From CBFHWY01 sp965659675 (lineage in GTDB: Bacteria > Bacteroidota > Bacteroidia > Flavobacteriales_G > Salibacteraceae), in assembly GCA_965659675.1 (NCBI GenBank), contig CBFHWY010000017.1:1-40453 (forward strand): 40,453 nucleotides of DNA, given 5' to 3'. The first letter of the stretch is position 1, and each line of letters starts with the position of its first letter. A program made the position numbers and the translations under genes. Below, in pieces: positions 32,969 through 40,453 of this stretch. The notes below the pieces were generated by a model. It searched no databases. It saw only the letters and a list, made by a program, of their open reading frames with translations, and was not told the origin of the DNA.

Positions 32969-33862
32969 ATGAGGAGCGCCTATCTTGATCTTGGAACAAA
33001 CACCTTTGAGCTTTTGATCGCAGAACATGAATCTGCTAGCAAGTATCGATTCATCGACCGACACCTCATCCCTTGTTTTCTGGGGGAAGGCAGTTACGCC
33101 AAAGGAAAAGCAGATCAGAAAAGCATCAGCCGATCACAAGCAGCCCTGGATACACTTAAGCAACGAGCAGAAAACCTGGGCGCCGAATATATCATCGCTG
33201 CCGGCACTAGTGCCATGAGAGACTATGGCCTACAGAAATTGATCGAGCCTATTCCCAATATACAGGGCCGGGTAATTGATGGTAAAGAAGAAGCACGACT
33301 GGTGCTCAATGCCATGCAAGAAGCGGCCAAAGGGCTGCAGGGTAATGCACTCTATCTTGATATAGGAGGAGGCAGCGTTGAACTGAGTTCAACAGGACAT
33401 CATAGCTATTCACAAAGCATGAATCTGGGCGTGCGTCGACTTAAAGAGAAGCTATCCATTCCTGATGAGCTGCGAAAAGAGGATGAGCTAAAGATCCAAA
33501 ATGTGCTGAAAGGTCAACTGAAGGATTGGCCCAGGCTAGAGAAGATTGAGCATCTCGTTGGTTGCTCGGGAACGATGGAAACTCTTTTTGACCTTCTTCA
33601 TATCTCAACCCAGGACAATACTACACTTGCAGTCGCAGATGCAAAAGAAGCCTATCCTAAGCTCGAAAGGTGGATCAGCGCCAGCCTGGAGGATCGTCTT
33701 TCGGAAGAGCTGATCCCTGATTTTAGAGCCAGCATGTTACCTATCGGTTTTAGCCTGATCAACACTCTGCTCAGGACATTCAATGTTCCGAAGCTCTATT
33801 ATTCTAAATTTGGGCTTAAGGAAGCCTTGTTCTTCGAAGACATAAAAAAGAGATATGCCTAA
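32969..33862 (+). CDS. Ppx/GppA family phosphatase
   Basis: 297 residues. An exopolyphosphatase / guanosine-pentaphosphate phosphohydrolase of the ASKHA fold. Phosphate-1 loop DLGTNTFELLIAE (7-19), catalytic Glu region in IDGKEEARLV (Glu107/108), phosphate-2 loop YLDIGGGSVELSS (129-141) and an adenosine-side loop LVGCSGTMETL. It lacks the C-terminal HD-type domain of the longer E. coli enzymes, which is normal for short Bacteroidota members. It could hydrolyse polyphosphate or pppGpp, and the sequence does not decide. It overlaps the response-regulator gene by eight bases. Confidence 0.92.
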   Translation: MRSAYLDLGTNTFELLIAEHESASKYRFIDRHLIPCFLGEGSYAKGKADQKSISRSQAALDTLKQRAENLGAEYIIAAGTSAMRDYGLQKLIEPIPNIQGRVIDGKEEARLVLNAMQEAAKGLQGNALYLDIGGGSVELSSTGHHSYSQSMNLGVRRLKEKLSIPDELRKEDELKIQNVLKGQLKDWPRLEKIEHLVGCSGTMETLFDLLHISTQDNTTLAVADAKEAYPKLERWISASLEDRLSEELIPDFRASMLPIGFSLINTLLRTFNVPKLYYSKFGLKEALFFEDIKKRYA

Positions 33863-35012
33863 GGTTCTGATCATTGATGACGAAAAAAGTATTCGAAACT
33901 CCCTTCGGGAAGTATTGGAATATGAAAACTTCAAAGTAGAGGAAGCGGAAGATGGAATGAGCGGCTTGAGCATGCTCAAGAAGGAAGACTATGATGCCAT
34001 TCTCTGCGATATCAAAATGCCAAAAATGGATGGGATCGATGTATTGGATATGGGTCTTGAAGCCAAACCCGATTCAAGCTTCGTGATGATCAGCGGACAC
34101 GGGAACATCGATACTGCGGTAGAAGCTATCAAAAAAGGAGCCTTCGACTATATTCCGAAACCCCTTGACCTAAATCGTTTACTCGTTTCTGTGAGAAACG
34201 CTATCGACCGCAATAGTTTGATCGAGGAAACCAAAGTGCTTAAGAAGAAGATACGAAGCAAGACGAAAACGAACATCGTTGGCGAAAGCGAGGGAATCAC
34301 TCAGGTGATGGATATGATCGATAAAGTAGCGCCTACTGATGCGCGCGTGCTCATTACCGGTCCAAACGGAACAGGTAAAGAATTAGTTGCCCGTCTGATC
34401 CACGAAAAATCAGAAAGAGCAAAGTCGGCTTTTGTTGAAGTGAACTGTGCGGCTATCCCTGCAGAACTTATCGAAAGCGAGTTGTTTGGGCATGAAAAGG
34501 GTGCATTTACCTCAGCCATCAAACAGCGTAAAGGAAAGTTTGAGCAAGCAAGTGGAGGAACACTCTTCCTCGATGAGATCGGAGATATGAGTTTAAGTGC
34601 GCAGGCAAAAGTTTTAAGAGCCCTTCAAGAGCATAAGATCACTCGAGTAGGCGGAGACAAGGATATCAAAGTAGATGTGCGAGTGCTCGCTGCAACAAAT
34701 AAGAACCTTAAAAAAGAGATCGAAGAAAATCGATTCCGTGAGGATCTCTATCATCGCCTTGGAGTGATCCTGGTTCAGGTACCCGCGCTCAAAGACAGAA
34801 AAGATGATATCCCTATGCTTGTTGAACACTTTCTTGAAGATATCTGTTCGGAACAGGGCGTACCAAAAAAGAAGATCGATCCTGCCGCAATTAAAGCACT
34901 TCAAAAGCTTGATTGGACAGGAAATATCAGAGAACTTCGGAATGTAACGGAAAGACTTGTAATTTTAAGCGGCGAAAAGATTCAGAAAGAGCATGTTGAG
35001 TTGTACACTTAA
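33855..35012 (+). CDS. Response regulator with sigma-54-type AAA+ domain, no DNA-binding domain
   Basis: 385 residues. Receiver domain 1-120 with phosphoacceptor Asp52 (ILCDIKMPKMDG), conserved Thr/Ser (MISGHG) and Lys102 (YIPKPLD). AAA+ domain about 140-375: Walker A GPNGTGKE (169-176), Walker B GGTLFLDEIGDM (234-245), arginine-finger region FREDLYHRLG and sensor II GNIRELRN. The loop that touches sigma-54, GAFTGA in most members, reads GAFTSA (216-221). The protein ends just after the sensor-II helix, so the Fis-type helix-turn-helix of NtrC proteins is absent. The stop codon is in clean sequence, not at an obvious frameshift. It may activate from solution or work in another way. No partner kinase is in the window. 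Confidence 0.9.
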   Translation: MPKVLIIDDEKSIRNSLREVLEYENFKVEEAEDGMSGLSMLKKEDYDAILCDIKMPKMDGIDVLDMGLEAKPDSSFVMISGHGNIDTAVEAIKKGAFDYIPKPLDLNRLLVSVRNAIDRNSLIEETKVLKKKIRSKTKTNIVGESEGITQVMDMIDKVAPTDARVLITGPNGTGKELVARLIHEKSERAKSAFVEVNCAAIPAELIESELFGHEKGAFTSAIKQRKGKFEQASGGTLFLDEIGDMSLSAQAKVLRALQEHKITRVGGDKDIKVDVRVLAATNKNLKKEIEENRFREDLYHRLGVILVQVPALKDRKDDIPMLVEHFLEDICSEQGVPKKKIDPAAIKALQKLDWTGNIRELRNVTERLVILSGEKIQKEHVELYT

Positions 35013-35042
35013 GTCAGCTCCAAAAACTAACTCAAACATATT

Positions 35043-38000
35043 ATGCGCAAACTTTTATTTATCCTAACAATACTCGCGAGCTTGGTATCAGCTTGTTCCG
35101 GAGAAAAAGATAAATCCGATAAACTGGCAAGCAACAATACCGAAATAAAGAAAAAGCAAAAACTCTTTAAGCTGATTAAGCCTGAAGAAAGTGGCATTCA
35201 GTTTCGGAATGATCTGAAGGAAGAGACGGAATATCGCTTCTTCAAGTTCGAATACCTCTTTAATGGTGCAGGTGTTGGAATGATCGACGTCAACAATGAT
35301 GGCTTGATGGACATCTACATGGCAGGAAACGAAGTTCCAGGTAAACTCTATCTGAATAAGGGTGATCTGAAGTTTGAGGATATCACCGAAAAAGCAGGTG
35401 TTGCTGCTGCTGATCGCTGGACCAACGGTGTGTCCATTGCCGACGTTAATGCCGATGGTTTATCTGATATATACCTAAGTTGTGGGGGAGAGAACGATGC
35501 AGAAGGTAGAGCAAATGTTCTTTTGATCAATAATGGAGATCTCAGCTTCACAGATAAGAGCGAAGAATACGGCATCAATGATAAAGGGTATTCCACCCAA
35601 AGTAGTTTTATTGATATCGACCTCGATGGTGATCTCGATCTTTATGTTCTTAATCATCATAATGAGTGGGTCAATGAATCGCAATTGAAAAAAGAGGGGG
35701 CGACCAGACCGATCCAATCTGATAAACTTTACAGAAACGATAATGGGAAATTTGTGGAAGTTTCCAAGCAAGCTGGATTGAACTATGAAAAGTATGGGGG
35801 TTGGGGACTTGGAATCGCTACTGGCGATATGAACGGTGATGGTTATCCTGACATTTACATTTCAAATGACTACGATTCTCCAGATTACATGTATGTCAAC
35901 CAGGGGGACGGCACTTTTAAAGATGAATTAAAAGATCGCACCAATCACATTTCACTATACAGCATGGGGAATGATATGGCCGATTTCAATAACGACGGTC
36001 TGATCGACATTTATACGCTCGATATGGCAGCAGAAGATAATGAGCGAATCAAAACTCAGATGAGCGCAATGGATCCTGCCAAGTTCTATCAACTTGTGAA
36101 TTTTGGTTTACCCCATCAATACATGTACAACTCTTTGCACATGAACAATGGGAATGGTTCTTTTTCTGATATCGGACAAATGGCCGGAGTGCATAGTACC
36201 GATTGGAGCTGGGCTCCTCTCCTGGTAGATATGGACAATGATGGATGGAAAGATCTTTTTGTCTCAAACGGTTACCGACTTGATGATCGTGATAATGATT
36301 ACATGATCAAGAACAGCAAGAAGTATGGTGAGTTAATGGACGATCCTCTTTATGCGGCCGAAAAACGATTTAAAGAAGCCCCAAAAACTCCTCTGCCAAA
36401 TTATGCCTACAAAAATAACGGCGATCTCACCTTCAGTAAGAAGAGCTACGAATGGGGCCTTGGAGATAAAGGCTTTTCGCAAGGTGCGGCAACCGCTGAT
36501 CTCGATAATGATGGCGACCTTGATTTCGTGATCAACAATATCAACGAATTCGCATGGCTCTATGAGAATAAGGCCAATGAAAAGTTTGACAATGAATACC
36601 TGAAAGTTTCTGTAGAAGCTGAAGGTGAAAATAAATTCGGCATTGGATCCAAGATCAGCTTATATACTGATAAAGGCATGCAGTACTTTGAGCTTTATCC
36701 CGTAAGAGGATACATGTCTTCTCTGGAGCCAGTGGCTCACTTTGGCCTGCCTGAAGGAGCAAAGATCGAAAAGTTAGAGGTGGTCTTCCCAGGTGGAAAG
36801 ATGGCCGTTGTTAGAGATATCAAGGCGAACACTCTGGTGAAGGTAAAAGAATCTGAAGCTTCTCAAAACTACAAACGATATGAGCCAGAACAAACATACA
36901 TGGCTGAAGCTACTGATCTCATTAAGCCAGGATTTAAACATGAGGAAAATGAATATGATGACTTTGCCAGAGAGATCCTTCTACCTCACAGAAACTCACA
37001 GCACGGACCGGGAATGGCTGTTGGCGACGCCAATGGTGATGGACTTGATGATTTTTATGTTGGAGGAGCTTATCTGCAAGCTGGCCGCCTCTACATCCAA
37101 AGAAAGGATGGATCCTTTCAGATGTCAAAGAGTCAACCCTGGAAATACGACAAGAATTATGAGGATATGGGAGCCCTGTTCTTTGACTTCGACAATGACA
37201 AGGATATGGACCTCTACGTAGTTAGCGGTGGAAATGAATTCCCTGAAGGAAGTGAGTCACTTAAAGACCGCCTTTATATTAATGATGGCAATGGAAACTT
37301 CAAGCCATCAACAGGAGTGCTTCCAGACATCAAACAGAGTGGCAAGGTCATCAAAGCCGCCGATTATGACAAAGACGGCGATCTGGATCTATTTCTGGGT
37401 GGACGACTGGTTCCTGGCAAATATCCTTTCTCTCCAAAAAGTTACATTTTAAGGAACGATGATTCTAAGTTCGTTGATGTAACCGAAGAGGTCGCGCCTT
37501 TCTTGCGAGAAGCCGGACTGGTAACCGCAGCTGACTGGGTAGATTACAATAATGATGGAAGCCTCGACCTTATGCTTGTGGGTGAATGGACCTCAATAAA
37601 TCTGCTTGAAAATAAGAATGGAAAATTTGAGATCCTTGAAAACGACCTTCTTGCCAATCAAATTGGATGGTGGAGTTCACTGCACAGCTCGGATATTGAC
37701 GGGGATGGAGATACCGACTTTCTGGTTGGGAACCTTGGTCTAAACTATAAATACAAAGCCAGCTTTGATGAGCCATTTCATATTTACTGCCATGATTTTG
37801 ATAACTCAGGTAGTTTGGATATTGTATTGGGTTATTATAATGATGGAACCTGTTATCCTGTAAGGGGTAGAACCTGTTCCAGTCAACAGATGCCATTCAT
37901 CAAGAAGAAATTCTCCACTTACAAGGATTTCTCCCGAGCTACGGTGAAAGACATTTATGGAGACAAACTCGATAAAGCACTTCATTATGCAGCAACAAAT

Positions 38001-38381
38001 TTTGCTTCCATATATATAAGGAATGATGGAGAGGGTAAGTTCACCATTTCGAAGTTACCCATCGAAGTTCAGCTCTCCAGTATCAATGGAATTGTAAAAT
38101 CTGACCTGAATGGAGATGGAAATGATGAAATTGCCATTGCAGGAAATCTTTTTGAGGCAGAAGTTGAGACTCCAAGGAATGATGCCCTCGTTGGAAGGAT
38201 CCTAAAATTTAATGACGGATCTTTTGAGGCCATTAGTGTTCCCGAAGCTGGATTTTATGTCCCAGGAGACGTAAAGACTCTGGAGTTGATCACTTTAGCC
38301 AGCGGGGAAAAAGGAATATTGGTGGCCAATAATAACGATCAGTTACAATTATTTAAAGCCAATATGAAGGTAAGAAGTTGA
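35043..38381 (+). CDS. FG-GAP/VCBS repeat lipoprotein with ASPIC/UnbV domain (CRTAC1-like)
   Basis: 1112 residues. Signal peptide with lipobox LVSAC; Cys18 would be the lipidated residue. Two blocks of calcium-binding beta-propeller repeats of pattern DxDxDGxxD: seven before (starting at 82, 134, 191, 262, 314, 396 and 486) and seven after (662, 715, 774, 834, 884, 918 and 1021) a central ASPIC/UnbV domain (about 519-602, with KFGIGSKISLY and GLPEGAKIEKLEVVFPGGK). Related proteins are animal CRTAC1 and many Bacteroidota outer-membrane proteins. The function is unknown; a calcium-dependent surface adhesion or binding role is a guess. It starts 30 bp after the response regulator and ends that gene run. 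Confidence 0.9.
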   Translation: MRKLLFILTILASLVSACSGEKDKSDKLASNNTEIKKKQKLFKLIKPEESGIQFRNDLKEETEYRFFKFEYLFNGAGVGMIDVNNDGLMDIYMAGNEVPGKLYLNKGDLKFEDITEKAGVAAADRWTNGVSIADVNADGLSDIYLSCGGENDAEGRANVLLINNGDLSFTDKSEEYGINDKGYSTQSSFIDIDLDGDLDLYVLNHHNEWVNESQLKKEGATRPIQSDKLYRNDNGKFVEVSKQAGLNYEKYGGWGLGIATGDMNGDGYPDIYISNDYDSPDYMYVNQGDGTFKDELKDRTNHISLYSMGNDMADFNNDGLIDIYTLDMAAEDNERIKTQMSAMDPAKFYQLVNFGLPHQYMYNSLHMNNGNGSFSDIGQMAGVHSTDWSWAPLLVDMDNDGWKDLFVSNGYRLDDRDNDYMIKNSKKYGELMDDPLYAAEKRFKEAPKTPLPNYAYKNNGDLTFSKKSYEWGLGDKGFSQGAATADLDNDGDLDFVINNINEFAWLYENKANEKFDNEYLKVSVEAEGENKFGIGSKISLYTDKGMQYFELYPVRGYMSSLEPVAHFGLPEGAKIEKLEVVFPGGKMAVVRDIKANTLVKVKESEASQNYKRYEPEQTYMAEATDLIKPGFKHEENEYDDFAREILLPHRNSQHGPGMAVGDANGDGLDDFYVGGAYLQAGRLYIQRKDGSFQMSKSQPWKYDKNYEDMGALFFDFDNDKDMDLYVVSGGNEFPEGSESLKDRLYINDGNGNFKPSTGVLPDIKQSGKVIKAADYDKDGDLDLFLGGRLVPGKYPFSPKSYILRNDDSKFVDVTEEVAPFLREAGLVTAADWVDYNNDGSLDLMLVGEWTSINLLENKNGKFEILENDLLANQIGWWSSLHSSDIDGDGDTDFLVGNLGLNYKYKASFDEPFHIYCHDFDNSGSLDIVLGYYNDGTCYPVRGRTCSSQQMPFIKKKFSTYKDFSRATVKDIYGDKLDKALHYAATNFASIYIRNDGEGKFTISKLPIEVQLSSINGIVKSDLNGDGNDEIAIAGNLFEAEVETPRNDALVGRILKFNDGSFEAISVPEAGFYVPGDVKTLELITLASGEKGILVANNNDQLQLFKANMKVRS

Positions 38382-38454
38382 GAGTTTTAAAATTTAATTT
38401 AACCCTTACCCAACGTTTGCATTCCCTTATTCGTCTATTACTAATGAATTTTTT

Positions 38455-38485
38455 TTTGTGAGGGATTGTTAAAATTTTAAATTTG
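38455..38485 (+). promoter_or_regulatory. Bacteroidota-type promoter for the GEVED/beta-helix gene
   Basis: TTTG at 38455-38458 is followed after 19 bases by TAAATTTG at 38478-38485, an exact match to the -33/-7 pattern. The predicted start is near 38490, giving a leader of about 78 nt. A perfect 12-bp palindrome TTAAAATTTTAA (38469-38480) overlaps the -7 box and may be an operator or only AT-rich chance. The remaining 38382-38567 sequence holds no gene. Confidence 0.7.
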
Positions 38486-38567
38486 ACAGTTAACTTTTGA
38501 GGAAAAAGTCAATAAAAAGAACTTAACGCTCTAAATAACAAATAGTTACGATTAATATTTAATAATT

Positions 38568-40453
38568 ATGAGAAAGTTGTACTCTCTATTTAGCGCACTT
38601 GCATTTATGATTTTCATTGCAGGAAGCGCAAATGCTCAAGCACCTTATTGTAGTGTCAGCGCTAGCTGGTCACAGTATGGTGGGATTAATCAGGTTAGTA
38701 CCACAGGTGGGTCCACTAACATTAGCAGTTTCACTACAACGTCTGGTGTATATCAAAATTATACAGCTCAGACCGTAACACAAACTGCTGGTAATTCCTT
38801 TAATTTAACTGTACGCGCCTCTTGGGATCATACAGTTTACATTGATTGGAATTCTGATAATGATTTCTTTGATCCGGGAGAGCAGGTTGCCAACTATGAC
38901 CAATCAAGCTCTGGTACTGCCACAAGAAATTATACCATTAACATACCTCCTAATGCCACACTAGGTAATACTCGGTTAAGAGTAAATAGTGGTATCGCCA
39001 GTGGAGGTGCAGTGCCCGCATGTGGGACTGCGAATAGAGGTCAAACAGAGGACTACACTCTGAACATTTTAGCTCCACCACCAAATGACGCTTCGGCAGA
39101 ATTGGCAAATCCAAATATTTGCTCTGGAACAAATGACTTTTCTGTTCGGGTACTTAATAGGGGTACAAATAATCTCACAAGCGTTACTGTGAGCGGAACA
39201 TTTGGAGCTACCACTTATGGTCCTACAGTATTTAGTGGAATGAACCTGGCTACTGGTGAAGATACGGTCGTTGTGATTGGACAGTATACCGCTACTTCTG
39301 GTAATAACTATTCAGTGAGCTGCTCAACAAGCTTACCAAACGGACAAACCGATGGAAATACTGGGAATGACAGTTATTCAGGTACTTTAACCCCTGCTTT
39401 AAAGGGAGTCTTTACTATTGGAGGATCTTCTCCAGATTATAATGATTTTAACTCCGCATGGACAGACTTACTCTCATTAGGAGTATGTGATAGTACAACC
39501 TTCCGCGTGAGATCTGGTAATTACAACCAACAGCTTTACCTCAGAAATGTAAGTGGTGCTGACCTCACTACTGCTCCTGTAATCTTTATGGCTGATACTG
39601 GTGCTACAACTAATCCTCGAATCACCTACACTTCTAGTTACGGTATTTGGGCAAGAGATGCAAACGGTATTATTGTGAAAGACATGGAAGTGTCTTCTGC
39701 AAATAATAGAAGGGTGTATTTCACAGGTTCTAACTCGAATCTGATATTTGAAGACAATATCTTTAATGGTAGTACTATCAATTCTACCAGTACATTCTAT
39801 GCTACCATGTATACTACAGATGGTGGAACCAATGTAAGCTTCAACAATAACGAGTTTAATGATGGTTCTTATGGATTCTACTGGGTAGGTGGTGGAAACA
39901 ACAATGCAATTGATGGTAATACCTTTAATGATTGGTACAGATATTCAGTCTATGCCAATGGAGTTGGCTTTAGGTCAATTTCAGAGAACAACATCAACAA
40001 TTCAAGATACACTAGCTTCGCTTATGGAATCTATTGTATTGGTAGTGATAACATGGACGTTCATGGAAACCGTATTGAAGAAACTTCTGGTTCTGCTTAT
40101 GGATACATGCAGTATTATGTAAATTGTAACAATCTTGACTACAGAGATAACTGNNNNNNNNNNTCACGTGCTTATTGGTATGGTATTTATGCAAGGGATT
40201 GTGATAACTCTGTTTTTGAAAACAACTATCACCAACTTACTGGTACTCGATTTGGATACGGAATGTATTTGTATAGAAACCAGTCCATGATCGTTAATGC
40301 CAACGAAATAGACCTGGCAAATACGGGTGGAACTACATACGGACTATATTTTAATGATCCAGCTGGTACGACCAACAATCCATGTATTGTTTCAAACAAC
40401 ATGGTGTATCAGTCTGCGGTTAGTGCTTCAAGTATCATTGGAATATACGTGAA
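38568..40453 (+). CDS. Large secreted protein with GEVED and right-handed beta-helix domains (3' end outside window)
   Basis: At least 628 codons, open to the window end. Signal peptide MRKLYSLFSALAFMIFIAGS with cleavage likely after ANA. Next comes a GEVED domain (about 25-165; VYIDWNSDNDFFDPGEQV and the closing TANRGQTEDYTLNI), then a CARDB-like Ig domain (about 168-275, with FSVRVLNRGTNNLTSVTVSG), and from about 280 a right-handed beta-helix of short rungs with many Asn and Gly-Ile/Phe-Tyr motifs (VSFNNNEFNDGSYGFYWVG, NMDVHGNRIEETSGSAYGY). The ten Ns at 40154-40163 fall inside a rung; the frame is the same on both sides. This domain order in Bacteroidota usually ends in a T9SS sorting domain, which would lie beyond the window. 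It is likely a cell-surface or secreted polysaccharide-binding protein (inference). Confidence 0.85.
   Translation, partial: MRKLYSLFSALAFMIFIAGSANAQAPYCSVSASWSQYGGINQVSTTGGSTNISSFTTTSGVYQNYTAQTVTQTAGNSFNLTVRASWDHTVYIDWNSDNDFFDPGEQVANYDQSSSGTATRNYTINIPPNATLGNTRLRVNSGIASGGAVPACGTANRGQTEDYTLNILAPPPNDASAELANPNICSGTNDFSVRVLNRGTNNLTSVTVSGTFGATTYGPTVFSGMNLATGEDTVVVIGQYTATSGNNYSVSCSTSLPNGQTDGNTGNDSYSGTLTPALKGVFTIGGSSPDYNDFNSAWTDLLSLGVCDSTTFRVRSGNYNQQLYLRNVSGADLTTAPVIFMADTGATTNPRITYTSSYGIWARDANGIIVKDMEVSSANNRRVYFTGSNSNLIFEDNIFNGSTINSTSTFYATMYTTDGGTNVSFNNNEFNDGSYGFYWVGGGNNNAIDGNTFNDWYRYSVYANGVGFRSISENNINNSRYTSFAYGIYCIGSDNMDVHGNRIEETSGSAYGYMQYYVNCNNLDYRDNXXXXSRAYWYGIYARDCDNSVFENNYHQLTGTRFGYGMYLYRNQSMIVNANEIDLANTGGTTYGLYFNDPAGTTNNPCIVSNNMVYQSAVSASSIIGIYV
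40154..40163. other. Assembly gap (10 Ns)
   Basis: Ten unknown bases inside the beta-helix coding region. Codons read in the same frame before (…TAC AGA GAT AAC) and after (TCA CGT GCT TAT), so a gap of 10 bases, or 10 plus a multiple of three, keeps the gene open. Short repeated rungs could have broken the assembly here. Confidence 0.95.

Noticed and set aside
33855..35012. Frameshift that removed a Fis domain from the response regulator
   Set aside because: The 30-bp gap to the next gene leaves no room for a lost HTH, and no remnant is seen in other frames.

Overview
The window looks like a chromosomal segment of a member of the Bacteroidota, probably a marine Flavobacteriales-type organism (inference). 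The pointers are: Bacteroidota-type promoters (TTTG, about 20 nt, TAnnTTTG); a type IX secretion (T9SS) C-terminal sorting domain on a cytochrome peroxidase; a DUF4290 gene directly before murA; the rplQ-carA-eno-gltA linkage; a GEVED/beta-helix surface protein; and a DnaJ with only two of the four zinc motifs. One run of ten Ns (40154-40163) marks a draft assembly.

Layout. Positions 1-2049 (+ strand) hold a cold-shock-domain protein with a long charged N-terminal extension and a secreted di-haem cytochrome c peroxidase (MauG/CcpA type). Positions 2173-5971 (- strand) hold gltA, eno and carA, transcribed in the order carA-eno-gltA. Positions 6047-23825 (- strand) form an unbroken 33-gene translation cluster that fuses the classical str, S10, spc and alpha operons: rpsL-rpsG-fusA, rpsJ to rpsQ, rplN to secY-map-infA-rpmJ, and rpsM-rpsK-rpsD-rpoA-rplQ. 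tuf is not between fusA and rpsJ. A good promoter lies before rpsL and a strong hairpin plus U-tract lies after rplQ, so carA-eno-gltA probably depend on read-through or on a promoter I could not identify.

Positions 24116-28853 (+ strand, divergent) hold a PcrA/UvrD helicase, DUF4290, murA and a thioredoxin-like lipid- or membrane-anchored/secreted protein, closed by an intrinsic terminator. Positions 28970-38381 (+ strand) hold grpE-dnaJ, an ABC-2 exporter pair, a Ppx/GppA phosphatase, a sigma-54-type response regulator without a DNA-binding domain, and a 1112-residue FG-GAP/ASPIC lipoprotein. From 38568 to the window end, after a well-formed promoter, is the 5' part of a large secreted GEVED/beta-helix protein.

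Most of the window is core housekeeping. The least explained signal is a set of three 7-bp tandem-repeat arrays (491-538, 2111-2170, 8474-8522). Their unit sequences differ, but each contains TAG and each begins 1-3 nt after a stop codon. One of them fills the largest gap inside the ribosomal cluster. Other points to check are the Cys-to-Asp active-site residue of MurA, the reduced DnaJ zinc domain, the GAFTSA response regulator and the repetitive acidic/basic tail of L17. No tRNA, rRNA, CRISPR array, transposase or prophage gene was seen.
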